A stretch of 64,000 bases of DNA from NCBI RefSeq assembly GCF_009712035.1, contig NZ_VILB01000014.1, positions 336,086 to 400,085 of the forward strand. The letters are read 5' to 3'. The DNA comes from Anabaena sp. UHCC 0187. GTDB lineage: Bacteria; Cyanobacteriota; Cyanobacteriia; Cyanobacteriales; Nostocaceae. A program made the translations under genes and the position numbers. Below are positions 36,982-46,370 of the stretch, in pieces; within the stretch, counting starts at the first letter, position 1, and each line of letters begins with the position of its first letter. The notes below the pieces were generated by a model. That model worked only from the letters and a program-made list of their open reading frames with translations. It searched no databases and was not told the DNA's origin.

Positions 36982-37199
36982 TTTGCTTCTCTTTAACTGA
37001 GTGCTATGACTTCAGTAGCTTCAAATTTTGCCTATATTCCTATTTTAGTGTAGAAGATTCATCTAAAAAAACTACTTCGGTTAAAGTAGGGTTTTTTACC
37101 GAAATTTCACCACTTGACCTCATGTATAGTAGCTAACGGGGAATAGGTAATAGTTCTTTATTAGTAATTGTTTTTGAATTATAAATTATTTAAGTCCGT

Positions 37200-38114
37200 T
37201 TATTTGGATAAAAACTTACTTAATAAGGAAGCAATATTTAATGCCTTTACCACTGATTGAGGAGTATTTGTTTCATTTACTTGAATTTGCAAGAGGGAAG
37301 CGTATTTTAAAGCCAGTGGTTGTTGAGGATTAATTTTTAATGCTTGACGAATATAAACTTTGGCCATACCTATAAATTTTTGTTGAAAATGTACTACTCC
37401 TAGTAGTGCATAGTAGTCACTGTTAGCTGAGTTTAGCTTAATAGCATCTCGTAATTCTTGTACGGCTAAGTTCCATTGTTCTTGATTAGAATATTCTACG
37501 GCTCTTTCATAATGACGTTGGGCATAGTTTATTGGGTCTGGGTTGAGAATTGTGTTTGAAGATAAGGTTTTTTCAACTGTTTTCGTTTCTTGTTGGGAAA
37601 TGATAGGTTTAGGTTCATTAGTTAGTGGTCGTTTTGATTGTTGGGATGACAAGTAAACTATATTTAAGGCATTTAACTGCTGTGTTACCTGATATGATTG
37701 AGAGACTGATTGATATTGAGCAGTTGAGTATGATCTAACTGCGTCTTCATAAAATAATTCGGCTTCTTGAGCAGACATTGTTGCTATGACCTGAATTATA
37801 GATACTTGGATGCCAACAGCTTTATATGAATCTAAAATTTTTGCTTCTGAACGCAGTATTGCTATGGTATTCAGGCGTTTTTTTGTATGTTTGAGTTGTT
37901 CATAAGCTGGGTTAATTAATTGTGTAAATACTGCACTAGCTAATTCTTGATCTGGTTTATTATTATTGATATAGTTATCAGGATGTAGCTGCTTTGCTAA
38001 AACATAATATCGTTTACTGATTTGACGCTCATCAGCATTTACAGAAACCCCTAGCATAGCATAAGGATCAATAAGCAGGTTTAGCCATTCTGTTGGTAGG
38101 GAGTTCTGTGACAT
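37200..38114 (-). CDS. J-domain protein with TPR-like C-terminus
   Basis: Residues ~15-75 form a J domain with the HPD motif at 44-46 (RYYVLAKQLHPDNYI), which stimulates DnaK ATPase. Residues ~200-290 contain TPR-like helices (AQRHYERAVEYSNQEQWNLA, then LLGVVHFQQKFIGMAKVYIR). The middle is low-complexity and Gln/Thr-rich. The 304-aa protein is cytosolic and probably recruits DnaK to a client; it is not DnaJ proper because the Gly/Phe and zinc domains are absent. The 489-bp gap upstream (38115-38603) is AT-rich and holds nothing I can identify. Confidence 0.8.
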   Translation of the reverse strand: MSQNSLPTEWLNLLIDPYAMLGVSVNADERQISKRYYVLAKQLHPDNYINNNKPDQELASAVFTQLINPAYEQLKHTKKRLNTIAILRSEAKILDSYKAVGIQVSIIQVIATMSAQEAELFYEDAVRSYSTAQYQSVSQSYQVTQQLNALNIVYLSSQQSKRPLTNEPKPIISQQETKTVEKTLSSNTILNPDPINYAQRHYERAVEYSNQEQWNLAVQELRDAIKLNSANSDYYALLGVVHFQQKFIGMAKVYIRQALKINPQQPLALKYASLLQIQVNETNTPQSVVKALNIASLLSKFLSK

Positions 38115-38606
38115 TGTAGTATTATTCGCAAGTAAAGCCTTTGTTGGTAGTGGAGATCAAAACAGGTTTGAGTATTGTGACGATATTTGTGAAGTATTGA
38201 TAATGTCCTAATGTTGTTTATATACGTAAATAAACTAAGTTAGCAACTGGTGATTAAGATGTTTTAATTAATTCTACTGTATTAGTTATATATACGATAT
38301 GAATTATATGTTTTACTGTGTTTACTTTTATGAAGTTGCTATAATGACTGTTTGGTATTAAAAACTGTCAAATTAGCAGGATGAAAATCATATTTGATTT
38401 CTGAGAAAAACAAATGTAAAAAAATTAGGAGTCACCGAGTCATAATAATTGTAAAATCAGGAATTAACAGATTGGAGATTTTCTCAAAATGATCAAACAT
38501 GATAGTAAAAGTTTTATCTACCTCTTTTCTTTACCTGTTGACTGTTACATAGATTAACGAGTTAGTTTACGAATCAAATATTAGTCCTATAGCTATAGAT
38601 AAAATG

Positions 38607-38978
38607 ATGTTAACTAAGCGAAAAAGCCGCAGTATTGCTGCTATTTTAGCATTTTCTGGGACACTGACGATTTCAGGTTTACATAAATTTTACTTGGGGC
38701 AGCCACTTTGGGGAATCCTGTATGTTTTGTTATCTTGGACACCTATTCCCAAGGTAGCTAGTGCTATAGAAGGGGTTTGGTATTTAACTCAAGATGAAGA
38801 AACTTTTGATCGGTATTTTAATTTGGGTGAGTCAGTAGCTCAGGTATCTCCTCAAGTTGGCAATCAAGTAGAATCAGTAGCTAATGCCTTACGTGAGTTA
38901 GAAGCATTGCGTCAAGATGGATTAATTTCTGAATATGAATTTGAGCAAAAACGCCGTCAGATGTTAGATCGGATTTAG
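38607..38978 (+). CDS. TM2-domain protein with C-terminal SHOCT-like motif
   Basis: A 123-aa protein. Two transmembrane helices (residues ~12-28 and 33-55, AILAFSGTLTISGLHKFYLG and PLWGILYVLLSWTPIPK) carry the TM2 turn with GLHKFYLGQ. The C-terminus ALRELEALRQDGLISEYEFE matches the short SHOCT oligomerisation motif. Function unknown. The second Met (38607) is chosen because the first is directly adjacent and has no better site. It is 26 bp upstream of the HhH-domain gene and probably co-transcribed. Confidence 0.8.
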   Translation: MLTKRKSRSIAAILAFSGTLTISGLHKFYLGQPLWGILYVLLSWTPIPKVASAIEGVWYLTQDEETFDRYFNLGESVAQVSPQVGNQVESVANALRELEALRQDGLISEYEFEQKRRQMLDRI

Positions 38979-39004
38979 GCACAAGGTAAAAAATTGGTTT
39001 GAGT

Positions 39005-39538
39005 ATGAATAAATGGCTACCTTTAAATCTGAAATTACAAAAGCTCCGCGCTAAGTTACTGAATGACCCTTATTATCGTTTACAATCGGGGGAAGAAGTG
39101 CAAATGGCGGCTGAATTGGGTTTGGGCATTGATGCTAATCAAGCGACTGTGGATGATTGGCTGCGTTTACCTGGCTTATCAATTCACCAAGGGCGATCGC
39201 TTGTGGAACTTTCCCGCGCGGGTCTGGTATTCTACTGTATTGAAGATGTAGCTGCGGCTTTAGGTTTGCCAGTACAGCGATTAGAACCCCTAAAACCCCT
39301 ATTAAATTTTAATTATTATGACAATAACTCCCTGGATAAACCCCAGCCGATTAACCCTAATACAGCTTCGGTAGAGAGTTTGTCGAAAATTCCTTTTATA
39401 GATTTATCCCTGGCACAGACAGTTGTAGAAAATCGTTTGGCTGCTGGTCCTTACCGAAATTTGGCCGATTTCCAGCAACGGTTAAAATTACCAGGGGATG
39501 CGATCGCTCAATTAATGTATTATTTGCGGTTTTTGTAG
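39005..39538 (+). CDS. Helix-hairpin-helix (ComEA-like) protein
   Basis: The C-terminal ~70 residues read PINPNTASVESLSKIPFIDL, then AQTVVENRLAAGPYRNLADF, the ComEA-type helix-hairpin-helix fold that binds DNA nonspecifically. The N-terminal half is helical with a second HhH-like segment (QATVDDWLRLPGLSIHQGRS). It has no signal peptide, unlike the ComEA DNA receptor, so it probably acts inside the cell. The start is at ATG 39005; an upstream TTG at 38999 is less likely. Confidence 0.8.
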   Translation: MNKWLPLNLKLQKLRAKLLNDPYYRLQSGEEVQMAAELGLGIDANQATVDDWLRLPGLSIHQGRSLVELSRAGLVFYCIEDVAAALGLPVQRLEPLKPLLNFNYYDNNSLDKPQPINPNTASVESLSKIPFIDLSLAQTVVENRLAAGPYRNLADFQQRLKLPGDAIAQLMYYLRFL

Positions 39539-39578
39539 GGGCGCAGTTTCTGCGCCCAGTTTCTGCGCCCAGTTTCTG

Positions 39579-40151
39579 CTAAATTAAGCCGATGCGGTCA
39601 AGAGGCCAGAAACGAAATGTGGCACGACCGATGAGATTTTCACTAGGGACAAAACCCCAATAGCGAGAGTCATTACTATCATTGCGGTTATCTCCCATGA
39701 CGAAAAATGCGCCTTCTGGGACTTTGATTTCTGGAAATGGGCTATTTGGTTTTTCAGCGATATAGTCTTCTGTTAAGGCTTCACCGTTGAGGTAAACTTT
39801 GCCTTGGGTAATGCTAATTACTGCCCCTGGTTTACCAATTACCCGTTTAATAAAGGCTTGATTTTGAGGATATCCCCGCCGTTGTAATTCTGGTGGTGAC
39901 TGAAAAACTACGATATCGCCAGTTTTGGGAGGATGAAGCCGATAAGAGACTTTTTCTATAACTAAGCGATCGCCTGTGTGTAAGGTAGGATACATTGATT
40001 CGGAAGGAATTAAGCGTGGTTCAGCAATAAAAGTCCGAATCAGGAGTGCTAAACAGAGGGCAATAGTTATTAAAACTAAATTTTCCTGCCAACCACTCCA
40101 TATTTTTGTTTGTGGAGAAGTTTCTTTTATATCACTTTCGTGAGGAGTCAT
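39579..40151 (-). CDS. lepB: Signal peptidase I
   Basis: LepB removes signal peptides from secreted and thylakoid-targeted proteins. The 190-aa product has one transmembrane segment (ENLVLITIALCLALLIRTFI), then IPSESMYPTL with the nucleophile Ser, RGYPQNQAFIKRVIGKPG with the general-base Lys, and VMGDNRNDSNDSRYWGFV (box E). The active site faces the periplasm or lumen. I place the start at ATG 40151, the family's usual N-terminus. It is the last gene of a four-gene minus-strand cluster. A heptamer array lies just upstream. Confidence 0.93.
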   Translation of the reverse strand: MTPHESDIKETSPQTKIWSGWQENLVLITIALCLALLIRTFIAEPRLIPSESMYPTLHTGDRLVIEKVSYRLHPPKTGDIVVFQSPPELQRRGYPQNQAFIKRVIGKPGAVISITQGKVYLNGEALTEDYIAEKPNSPFPEIKVPEGAFFVMGDNRNDSNDSRYWGFVPSENLIGRATFRFWPLDRIGLI

Positions 40152-40191
40152 AGTCAAGAGTATAAGGGGTGTAGGGGTGTATGGGAAGAAT

Positions 40192-40230
40192 TTACCAATT
40201 ACCAATTACCAATTACCAATTACCCATTAC
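40192..40230. repeat. TTACCAA heptamer array
   Basis: About five tandem TTACCAA units between lepB and the GrpE-like gene; it overlaps the last codons of the latter. It is the reverse complement type of the ATTGGTA array at 15210. Confidence 0.8.
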
Positions 40231-40714
40231 CATCATCTGATTTAGCGGTAATCACTTCTGTGGGACGGAGGACTTTTTCACCCCAATGAAATCCGCGACG
40301 GACAATTTTAGTAATTGCTTGATCTGGGATATCTGTTCTTTCTTCCCGATCAATGACACGACATAAATTAAAATCTGGTTCTGTGCCTTCCTGTAATTCT
40401 ATAGGTAAAAGTTGACGCTTTCCTAATACACTGAGAAATTTCCGATTAACTACAGATAAGGATCTGGGTAAACCTTCTATAAATTCTGGACTAGGATGGG
40501 GATTATTTTCTAGATAGTCTAATAAAGCTTCTAAGGCATCAGCAACCTCTAAAAGTTCTAAAAATAAATCTTCTGTTTGGGCTGTGCTTTGGGTTTGCTG
40601 TTCTTTCAAAGATTGCTGTAATACCAGATTATCTTTTTGAAGAACGCCGAGTTTTTGTACGAGCAATTCTCGTAATTCTAAGCTAATCAGATAGTTGGGG
40701 GATAAGTCAGACAC
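40220..40714 (-). CDS. GrpE-like nucleotide exchange factor
   Basis: A 164-aa protein with a long N-terminal helix (LELRELLVQKLGVLQKDNLV) and LFLELLEVADALEALLDYLE, the dimer helices of GrpE, then a beta-rich head ending IVRRGFHWGEKVLRPTEVIT. GrpE exchanges nucleotides on DnaK. Compared with E. coli GrpE (197 aa) it is short, so it may be the second, short paralogue found in cyanobacteria. It lies 11 bp after a 61-aa gene in a lysM-(61 aa)-grpE-lepB cluster. Confidence 0.8.
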   Translation of the reverse strand: MSDLSPNYLISLELRELLVQKLGVLQKDNLVLQQSLKEQQTQSTAQTEDLFLELLEVADALEALLDYLENNPHPSPEFIEGLPRSLSVVNRKFLSVLGKRQLLPIELQEGTEPDFNLCRVIDREERTDIPDQAITKIVRRGFHWGEKVLRPTEVITAKSDDGNG

Positions 40715-40725
40715 GGGAAATCTCT

Positions 40726-40911
40726 TTAGATAACATAATTAATCAAGATTTTTTTAGCCCAAGTGTTGATTTGGGGATGAGGATAATTACTCAAAAGCTG
40801 ACATAGACTGAGGGCTGTTTCCGCAGTGATTACCGCTTTCCTCAGTTGTGTTTTTTGGGCGAAATTTTCAGCTTTCTGACTAGCTTGCTTGAAGCTGTCA
40901 ACTATGCTCAT
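40726..40911 (-). CDS. Small helical protein of 61 aa
   Basis: MSIVDSFKQASQKAENFAQK is followed by a helical segment ALSLCQLLSNYPHPQINTWA. It has no signal or membrane segment. Its ATG overlaps the stop of the upstream LysM gene by four bases (ATGA), so translation is coupled and the gene is very likely real. Function unknown. Confidence 0.65.
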   Translation of the reverse strand: MSIVDSFKQASQKAENFAQKTQLRKAVITAETALSLCQLLSNYPHPQINTWAKKILINYVI

Positions 40912-41402
40912 GGGGTTTTATTTTTACAGGTACTAGGAATTTTTAACACCTGATCTATATCTAACTTATTTTCCCGTTTTTGTAATTCAGAGTTAGCGGC
41001 AACTATTAATTGCCAATCAGTAGGTTTACTACAAAATTTTGCGGCAATACTACTGAGAGTATCTCCTGATTTAACAGTATAAGTAACTAGTGATGGGGCT
41101 GGTTTGGAGACGACAGGAGTAATTATCTGTGGAGTGGGGTTGGGATTAGTAGAAGCTGTAGGATTAGGGACAGTTGCGGTATATATAGCTGTTTGTAGAG
41201 CAAAAAAACTACCTCCCGCACCGATGGTAATGCCTATCATCAACATTAAGATAGCGATTCCTGTTGTCCAAGATTTTGGCCGCTGGGGTAATTCTTCTAA
41301 GGAGCGAATTAGATAAATATCTGTGTCACAATTAGGACAGGTATTACCCTCAATTCCTTGATACCCGCAAACAGGACAATCAATTTTAGTTTTGGTGTTC
41401 AT
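40908..41402 (-). CDS. Membrane-anchored LysM protein with zinc ribbon
   Basis: A 164-aa protein. The N-terminus has a zinc ribbon with C9, C12, C22 and C25 (CPVCGYQGIEGNTCPNC). A transmembrane segment follows (~46-70, GIAILMLMIGITIGAGGSFF), then a Pro/Thr-rich linker and a LysM domain (~106-155, VTYTVKSGDTLSSIAAKFCS), which binds peptidoglycan. The ribbon faces the cytosol if the LysM domain is periplasmic. It is the first gene of the four-gene cluster. Confidence 0.82.
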   Translation of the reverse strand: MNTKTKIDCPVCGYQGIEGNTCPNCDTDIYLIRSLEELPQRPKSWTTGIAILMLMIGITIGAGGSFFALQTAIYTATVPNPTASTNPNPTPQIITPVVSKPAPSLVTYTVKSGDTLSSIAAKFCSKPTDWQLIVAANSELQKRENKLDIDQVLKIPSTCKNKTP

Positions 41403-41557
41403 CGTCTAAGTCCCGTGATCATTCTATACTGTGATACTCCATTCAGGAGATATTATTAGTATTAATAGCAAATTGTAATTCTTGACTCAAGTTTTGTAAC
41501 CGTTCTTGCTAAAGTTGGGGAATCATCGAACCGCAACAATTGATCAAGCTCTCGCAG

Positions 41558-41635
41558 CTACGCAATAAATACTCTGCATCTAAGACCCAAGCACAAATAA
41601 TCCTGCCATGCAGCTTCTGTAAATGTGAGTTTCAT
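41558..41635 (-). pseudogene. YoeB-like toxin remnant
   Basis: The frame starts at ATG 41635, overlapping the antitoxin stop by four bases, and encodes MKLTFTEAAWQDYLCLGLRC before a stop 26 codons in. MKLTF(T/S)..AW.DYL is the YoeB N-terminus; full YoeB is ~85 aa with catalytic Glu, Arg and His further on. All are missing, so this toxin is dead. Confidence 0.7.
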
Positions 41636-41796
41636 TCTTCAATTAAGGCTTGCCATGATGAAAATTCGTCTAGGGAAATTAAAATAGCCTTGTTGCCCTT
41701 ATCATTACAAATAATAGTTGGTTCTACATCTGCAATCACGTGATCTATCAAACCATCTAAGTCATGACTTGCTTGTTGAGTAGTTATTGCATCCAT
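41632..41796 (-). pseudogene. Truncated YefM/Phd-type antitoxin
   Basis: A strong GGAGGA site lies five bases before ATG 41796. The 54-aa product (MDAITTQQASHDLDGLIDHV, then ADVEPTIICNDKGNKAILIS, ending WQALIEE) matches the N-terminal DNA-binding part of YefM/Phd antitoxins, normally ~80-90 aa. The C-terminal toxin-binding part is missing. It may still repress DNA. The gap 41403-41985 holds nothing else. Confidence 0.7.
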
Positions 41797-41985
41797 TTTA
41801 TCCTCCTTTATTTGTTAAGTAATTAGTTAAATTCTAACTTATAAATTTTATGATTAAAGTAAAATTAAGAAAGAGATATTTCGAGAATTTGTATCTCAAC
41901 TTAATCTTTTATCTTAGAGGAATTGGTAGATCGTTTTACTCTACAGCTTATGTTAAATATTTATCAATAGATGGAATTTTAAATC

Positions 41986-43125
41986 CTACTCATTTTGAGC
42001 ATCTTGAGTACACCCATAGTATTTAAAATTGGTGATTTTCTCATTTTCGATTTCCTTTAACAAAATTTGTTTTATCTCCGACTTGATAGTTCCTTTTGGA
42101 GAAATGTCAAAAGACATATTTCTAATATTTACTTCCATTTCTGCATCATCATTTTTTGTCCGTCCATAATCTGGAAATCCTACTGATATTACACATTCTC
42201 CAATGAGTCCTTTGACATTAAATTTAAATTTAGAATCTACGTTATAAAGATGAAGAAAATCATAATAGCTTTTATTGTCAAAAAAGAAAGTTTGATGTAA
42301 AGCATTACCATTTAATTTTAGGTCATCAATTTTTCGTTCCATCCACTCAATACCTTGTGGAAGAGGATTACTTGTATCTGGAGAAAATTCAATATCTACG
42401 ATATCAACAAAATCAAGCATTATCGACTTAGAATTCTCCGTTAAGGAAAGAAGATATTTAATCCTACCCGAATTTGAAAATCTCGAAAAGAGAATTTTTT
42501 CAATTTTTTTTGATTGATCTATGTGACCTTTATCTTTGAAATGTTTTACTAAACTACTAGAAACCTTTGACGCAACATACTTAGTTTCATTTGCAGTGTG
42601 TGTCACGACTATTTTAATATCTCCTTCTTCTTCCATCCTCTTTAACTCTAAACTACCTGAAAATGTACTTTTATTAGTAGCCCAGTTTTTCGACATATCT
42701 TCCCGTTCAACTGAAAAATCCATCCTTATGCAGTCTGGATCACCATTAACTGGAACAAAAGTTGGACTTCCAACAACTTTATAGTTAGAAAATTCTAAAT
42801 CCAAAACAGAATTAATATTCAGTCTTTCTGGAACGCTATCAAATAATGTATCTTTTGACTGCCACTCAATTGTTTGGGTAATAATTTTTGGGTTATCTTC
42901 TTTTGAATTTTGACATTCTCTTAGATAATCAAATTCACTTGGGCTGAGGATTGTAGATGACAAGATTGGTATAGTATCTTGTTTCTCTGTGTTATGCGTA
43001 AATACTCCACGATTTCTAAGCACGTCTTTAAGGTCACTTTTTCCTACAAATGACTGCTCCATAAACCCACGAAGAAGTTCTCCATAAGGCAAAATCTGAT
43101 CTATATCTTCAGGTTCTTTATTCAT
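41986..43125 (-). CDS. Second protein of a two-gene nuclease (GAPS4-like) defence candidate
   Basis: The start is at ATG 43125 (379 aa), overlapping the upstream nuclease gene's last eight bases; a longer frame to 43212 would overlap by 95 bp. The N-terminus LRGFMEQSFVGKSDLKDVLR then NRGVFTHNTEKQDTIPILSS forms a helical/strand head, and residues 90-379 are mixed alpha-beta. I have no named domain for it. The LRNRGVF..ILSSTILSPSEF pattern recalls a partner protein of a PD-(D/E)XK defence nuclease (GAPS4b-like); this is recollection, not a search. It is probably the sensor or regulator of the complex. Confidence 0.5.
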   Translation of the reverse strand: MNKEPEDIDQILPYGELLRGFMEQSFVGKSDLKDVLRNRGVFTHNTEKQDTIPILSSTILSPSEFDYLRECQNSKEDNPKIITQTIEWQSKDTLFDSVPERLNINSVLDLEFSNYKVVGSPTFVPVNGDPDCIRMDFSVEREDMSKNWATNKSTFSGSLELKRMEEEGDIKIVVTHTANETKYVASKVSSSLVKHFKDKGHIDQSKKIEKILFSRFSNSGRIKYLLSLTENSKSIMLDFVDIVDIEFSPDTSNPLPQGIEWMERKIDDLKLNGNALHQTFFFDNKSYYDFLHLYNVDSKFKFNVKGLIGECVISVGFPDYGRTKNDDAEMEVNIRNMSFDISPKGTIKSEIKQILLKEIENEKITNFKYYGCTQDAQNE

Positions 43126-44056
43126 TGCTCGTATTCCTAAAGTCTGTTCGATAACTAGAAACTCTAACTGTTTCAGTAAATTTTTTATCCCTAAAGCTAG
43201 ATTTTGCCTCATTCACCTGATTTTCGTGCTGGATTCGATCATAATTTGGAAATAGAATCAGCGTGTCCTTTGCAAAATTTGATGTAATTTCATAAGATAG
43301 TCCCATCAACCTCTTTAAATGATCTTGTTGAAAATCATCTGTTACAGCTACAACAAACGTCTTGCTATCATCTTTATTACTAAGCTTCAGCGGCAGTACA
43401 CCAGAATTAACAAACTCTACAGGAAGGATTTTACCTGACGATTGTTTATTAATAGGATTATAGTTTTTACCAGTATTAGGATAAAAGAATTCAATTTCTG
43501 AGTTCGGTTTATTGCTTGATAAATATTTAATAACATCATAAATAAAACTTATGCACTTGTTATCTACCACATAAATTGAATTATATTTATAATCTTCAAT
43601 ACCGCGGACACCGGCAACTCTTTGAAGTATATCCCCTGTTCCTGAGGCATCATTACTTAACCAAAAAAGGACTCCGATTTCTCTAGCATTATCTATGCCC
43701 GAAAATTGACTACTAGAGGACTGACGAATTTCTGATCCTTTGAAGCACTCCATTGTTTTAGCCAAATCTAAAAAATGCTCTTTAAATTTGCTGTTGGGAT
43801 TTTTAGGGTATGGATCTAGTGTGTATTTGACCGAAATGACTAGGTGGTCAAGTGTTCTATTGGAAAGTTGAGATTCGTAGGAAAATAAATAATCTATACC
43901 ATGAGTGGTTCGAGGTCTTTCTCCATTTTTATGACGCTGACCTTTCATACAGGGAAGGGTCAAGTTGCGTTGTGAGTCTCCCCAACCTATCAATTCAAGG
44001 AATTCTCTAACGATTTCTTCTCCTATTTCACCAATTCTTCTAGACCACTCTCCCAT
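43118..44056 (-). CDS. PD-(D/E)XK-like nuclease, candidate antiphage effector (GAPS4-like)
   Basis: The 312-aa product begins MGEWSRRIGEIGEEIVREFL and has GIDYLF (D55) and HLVISVKYTL (S75-x-K77), giving the E..D..xVK order of a PD-(D/E)XK nuclease with E13/E14 upstream; Ser replaces the usual Glu before Lys77. Further on, REIGVLFWLSNDASGTGDIL is a conserved-looking core. The gene is followed by, and overlaps, a second gene of unknown fold. The arrangement resembles the GAPS4 antiphage pair, a name recalled and not verified. Flanks are a decayed toxin-antitoxin pair and a 770-bp repeat-bearing gap, which fits an accessory island. Confidence 0.6.
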   Translation of the reverse strand: MGEWSRRIGEIGEEIVREFLELIGWGDSQRNLTLPCMKGQRHKNGERPRTTHGIDYLFSYESQLSNRTLDHLVISVKYTLDPYPKNPNSKFKEHFLDLAKTMECFKGSEIRQSSSSQFSGIDNAREIGVLFWLSNDASGTGDILQRVAGVRGIEDYKYNSIYVVDNKCISFIYDVIKYLSSNKPNSEIEFFYPNTGKNYNPINKQSSGKILPVEFVNSGVLPLKLSNKDDSKTFVVAVTDDFQQDHLKRLMGLSYEITSNFAKDTLILFPNYDRIQHENQVNEAKSSFRDKKFTETVRVSSYRTDFRNTSNE

Positions 44057-44375
44057 AATAATATATATTCCTTAATACACGTATGAAGTTCTAGTTAAGT
44101 AGCATAACCATTTATTGTCTTGCAACTCTCTGTTGATAAATTTAACGGATTTCGGTGATGAAAGAAAGTATCATAAACGATTTGACAGTACCATAATATC
44201 CAGACAATATCAATAAATTTTCTGGCTACCGTCAATATCTCAGTTATATATAGAATTTTCCAAATGACTACCTAACTTCATACCCAAATTAAAGGCTTTT
44301 GTGTCCATTCCTCCCCAATCGCCAGAATTTCTATGCGTAAACTCAGTCTCAAATAAAACCTGTAGTTTCTCTATA

Positions 44376-44431
44376 AGCGATAGCGTTCGCGGAGCGTTCC
44401 GGAGGGTACTAGCGCTGCTGCAAGCAGTTCG
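44376..44431. repeat. GCGATAGCGTTCGCGGAGCG-type dispersed repeat
   Basis: GCGATAGCGTTCGCGGAGCG+TTCC is followed by GGAGGGTACTAGCGCTGCTG+CAAGCAG. It is GC-rich and palindromic in an AT-rich gap and is related to the elements at 11137 and 20902. Confidence 0.6.
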
Positions 44432-44568
44432 CCTGATAAAACCCCAATTTAGTTTTATCCTGGAATAGTGGACTTGAAAAAACTTCAGCTTTGCCGATAG
44501 ATCAAGTTATAACCAGCATTTCTGGGGACTGATAGCGATATTCGAGCCACAAACTACGTAACCCCAGC

Positions 44569-44596
44569 GATGGAAACGCTTGCAAAGCGTTCCATC
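44569..44596. repeat. Hairpin in the psbB upstream gap
   Basis: GATGGAA-A-CGCTT pairs with AAGCG-TTCCATC with one bulged A and a 3-nt loop. It lies 230 bp upstream of psbB; the gap 44057-44827 contains no gene. It could be an attenuator or a repeat remnant. Confidence 0.5.
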
Positions 44597-44810
44597 AATA
44601 GTTACACTTTTTAAAATATTCTCATTTTTGTTTAGCAATTACTCAAACACTCAAACAGCTAGTTCTTGACAAAAGAACTGAATCTATGGTAGTGCGTCGG
44701 TATTGCCAAACTCAAAATCAGCAATAAAAAAACTCAGAGATTGTTCAGATTGGCGGTTTCCGTCTTTTTTGAACCTCAGTAAGAAAATTGCTTTGTAAAC
44801 ATAACTATCT

Positions 44811-44816
44811 AGGAGG
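44811..44816 (+). promoter_or_regulatory. Ribosome binding site of psbB
   Basis: A full AGGAGG lies 11 bases before the ATG at 44828. Confidence 0.75.
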
Positions 44817-44827
44817 CTTGTTAGTCA

Positions 44828-46354
44828 ATGGGACTACCTTGGTACCGAGTACATACAGTCGTACTGAATGATCCAGGTCGGCTGATTTCTGTACACTTAA
44901 TGCACACAGCTTTAGTAGCTGGCTGGGCAGGTTCAATGGCACTGTACGAACTAGCCATTTATAACCCTAGTGATCCAGTTCTTAACCCCATGTGGCGACA
45001 AGGGATGTTCGTACTTCCCTTCATGGCACGTTTAGGCGTGACCGAATCTTGGGGCGGTTGGAGCGTAACTGGTGGCACAGCAGTAGACCCCGGTTTCTGG
45101 TCATTTGAAGGCGTTGCTGCTGCTCACATTGTTCTTTCTGGTTTATTATTCTTGGCTGCCGTTTGGCACTGGGTTTTCTGGGATTTGGAACTCTTTAGAG
45201 ATCCTCGCACTGGTGAACCTGCACTAGACTTACCAAAAATGTTTGGTATTCACCTGTTCTTATCCGGTTTACTTTGTTTTGGTTTTGGTGCTTTCCACCA
45301 GACTGGACTATTTGGTCCAGGAATGTGGGTATCTGATGCCTATGGTATCACTGGCAGTATTCAGCCAGTAGCACCAGAATGGGGTCCGGCTGGGTTTAAC
45401 CCCTTTAACCCCGGTGGTGTTGTTGCTCACCATATTGCGGCTGGTGTAGTCGGTATTATCGCGGGTTTATTCCACCTGACAGTTAGACCTCCAGAAAGGC
45501 TCTACAAAGCCCTCCGGATGGGGAATATTGAAACCGTACTTTCTAGCAGTATTGCTGCTGTCTTCTTCGCTGCTTTCGTAGTGGCTGGAACTATGTGGTA
45601 CGGTAACGCTACGACCCCAATTGAACTCTTTGGCCCTACCCGCTACCAGTGGGATCAAGGCTACTTCCGTCAAGAAATTCAGCGTCGTGTGCAAACCAGT
45701 GTTGCCGAAGGTGCAACTCTTACTGAAGCCTGGGCGAAGATTCCTGAAAAGCTGGCTTTCTACGATTACGTTGGTAATAGCCCCGCTAAAGGTGGTCTAT
45801 TCCGTACAGGTGCAATGGTGAATGGTGATGGTATTGCTGAATCTTGGCAAGGTCACGCTGTGTTCACAGATGCCGAAGGACGGGAATTAACAGTTCGTCG
45901 TCTGCCTAACTTCTTTGAAACCTTCCCAGTAATTTTGACCGATAAAGATGGTGTTGTTCGTGCTGACATCCCCTTCCGTCGGGCAGAATCTAAATATAGC
46001 TTTGAACAAACTGGCGTTACTGTCAGCTTCTACGGTGGTAATCTGAATGGTAAAACCTTTACAGATCCCGCTGATGTCAAGAAGTATGCCCGCAAAGCTC
46101 AAGGTGGGGAAATCTTTGAATTTGACAGAGAAACTTTGAAATCTGACGGTGTATTCCGGACTTCTCCCAGAGGTTGGTTTACCTTTGGTCATGCTGTATT
46201 CGCTTTATTATTCTTCTTTGGTCACCTGTGGCATGGTTCACGGACAATTTACCGTGATGTATTTGCCGGTGTGGAAATTGAAGAAGAACAAGTTGAATGG
46301 GGTCTGTTCCAGAAGCTGGGTGACAAGACAACTCGCCGGAGAACGGAAGCTTAA
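44828..46354 (+). CDS. psbB: Photosystem II CP47 chlorophyll apoprotein
   Basis: CP47 is a core antenna of photosystem II in the thylakoid, passing energy to the reaction centre. The 508-aa length and sequence are canonical: [40 protein letters not shown], six transmembrane helices with chlorophyll-ligating His pairs, a large lumenal loop of about 190 residues between helices 5 and 6, and the C-terminal helix [20 protein letters not shown]. It is the first gene of psbB-psbT-rps1. No anomaly. Confidence 0.99.
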   Translation: MGLPWYRVHTVVLNDPGRLISVHLMHTALVAGWAGSMALYELAIYNPSDPVLNPMWRQGMFVLPFMARLGVTESWGGWSVTGGTAVDPGFWSFEGVAAAHIVLSGLLFLAAVWHWVFWDLELFRDPRTGEPALDLPKMFGIHLFLSGLLCFGFGAFHQTGLFGPGMWVSDAYGITGSIQPVAPEWGPAGFNPFNPGGVVAHHIAAGVVGIIAGLFHLTVRPPERLYKALRMGNIETVLSSSIAAVFFAAFVVAGTMWYGNATTPIELFGPTRYQWDQGYFRQEIQRRVQTSVAEGATLTEAWAKIPEKLAFYDYVGNSPAKGGLFRTGAMVNGDGIAESWQGHAVFTDAEGRELTVRRLPNFFETFPVILTDKDGVVRADIPFRRAESKYSFEQTGVTVSFYGGNLNGKTFTDPADVKKYARKAQGGEIFEFDRETLKSDGVFRTSPRGWFTFGHAVFALLFFFGHLWHGSRTIYRDVFAGVEIEEEQVEWGLFQKLGDKTTRRRTEA

Positions 46355-46370
46355 AACTTGGATGAGGTGT

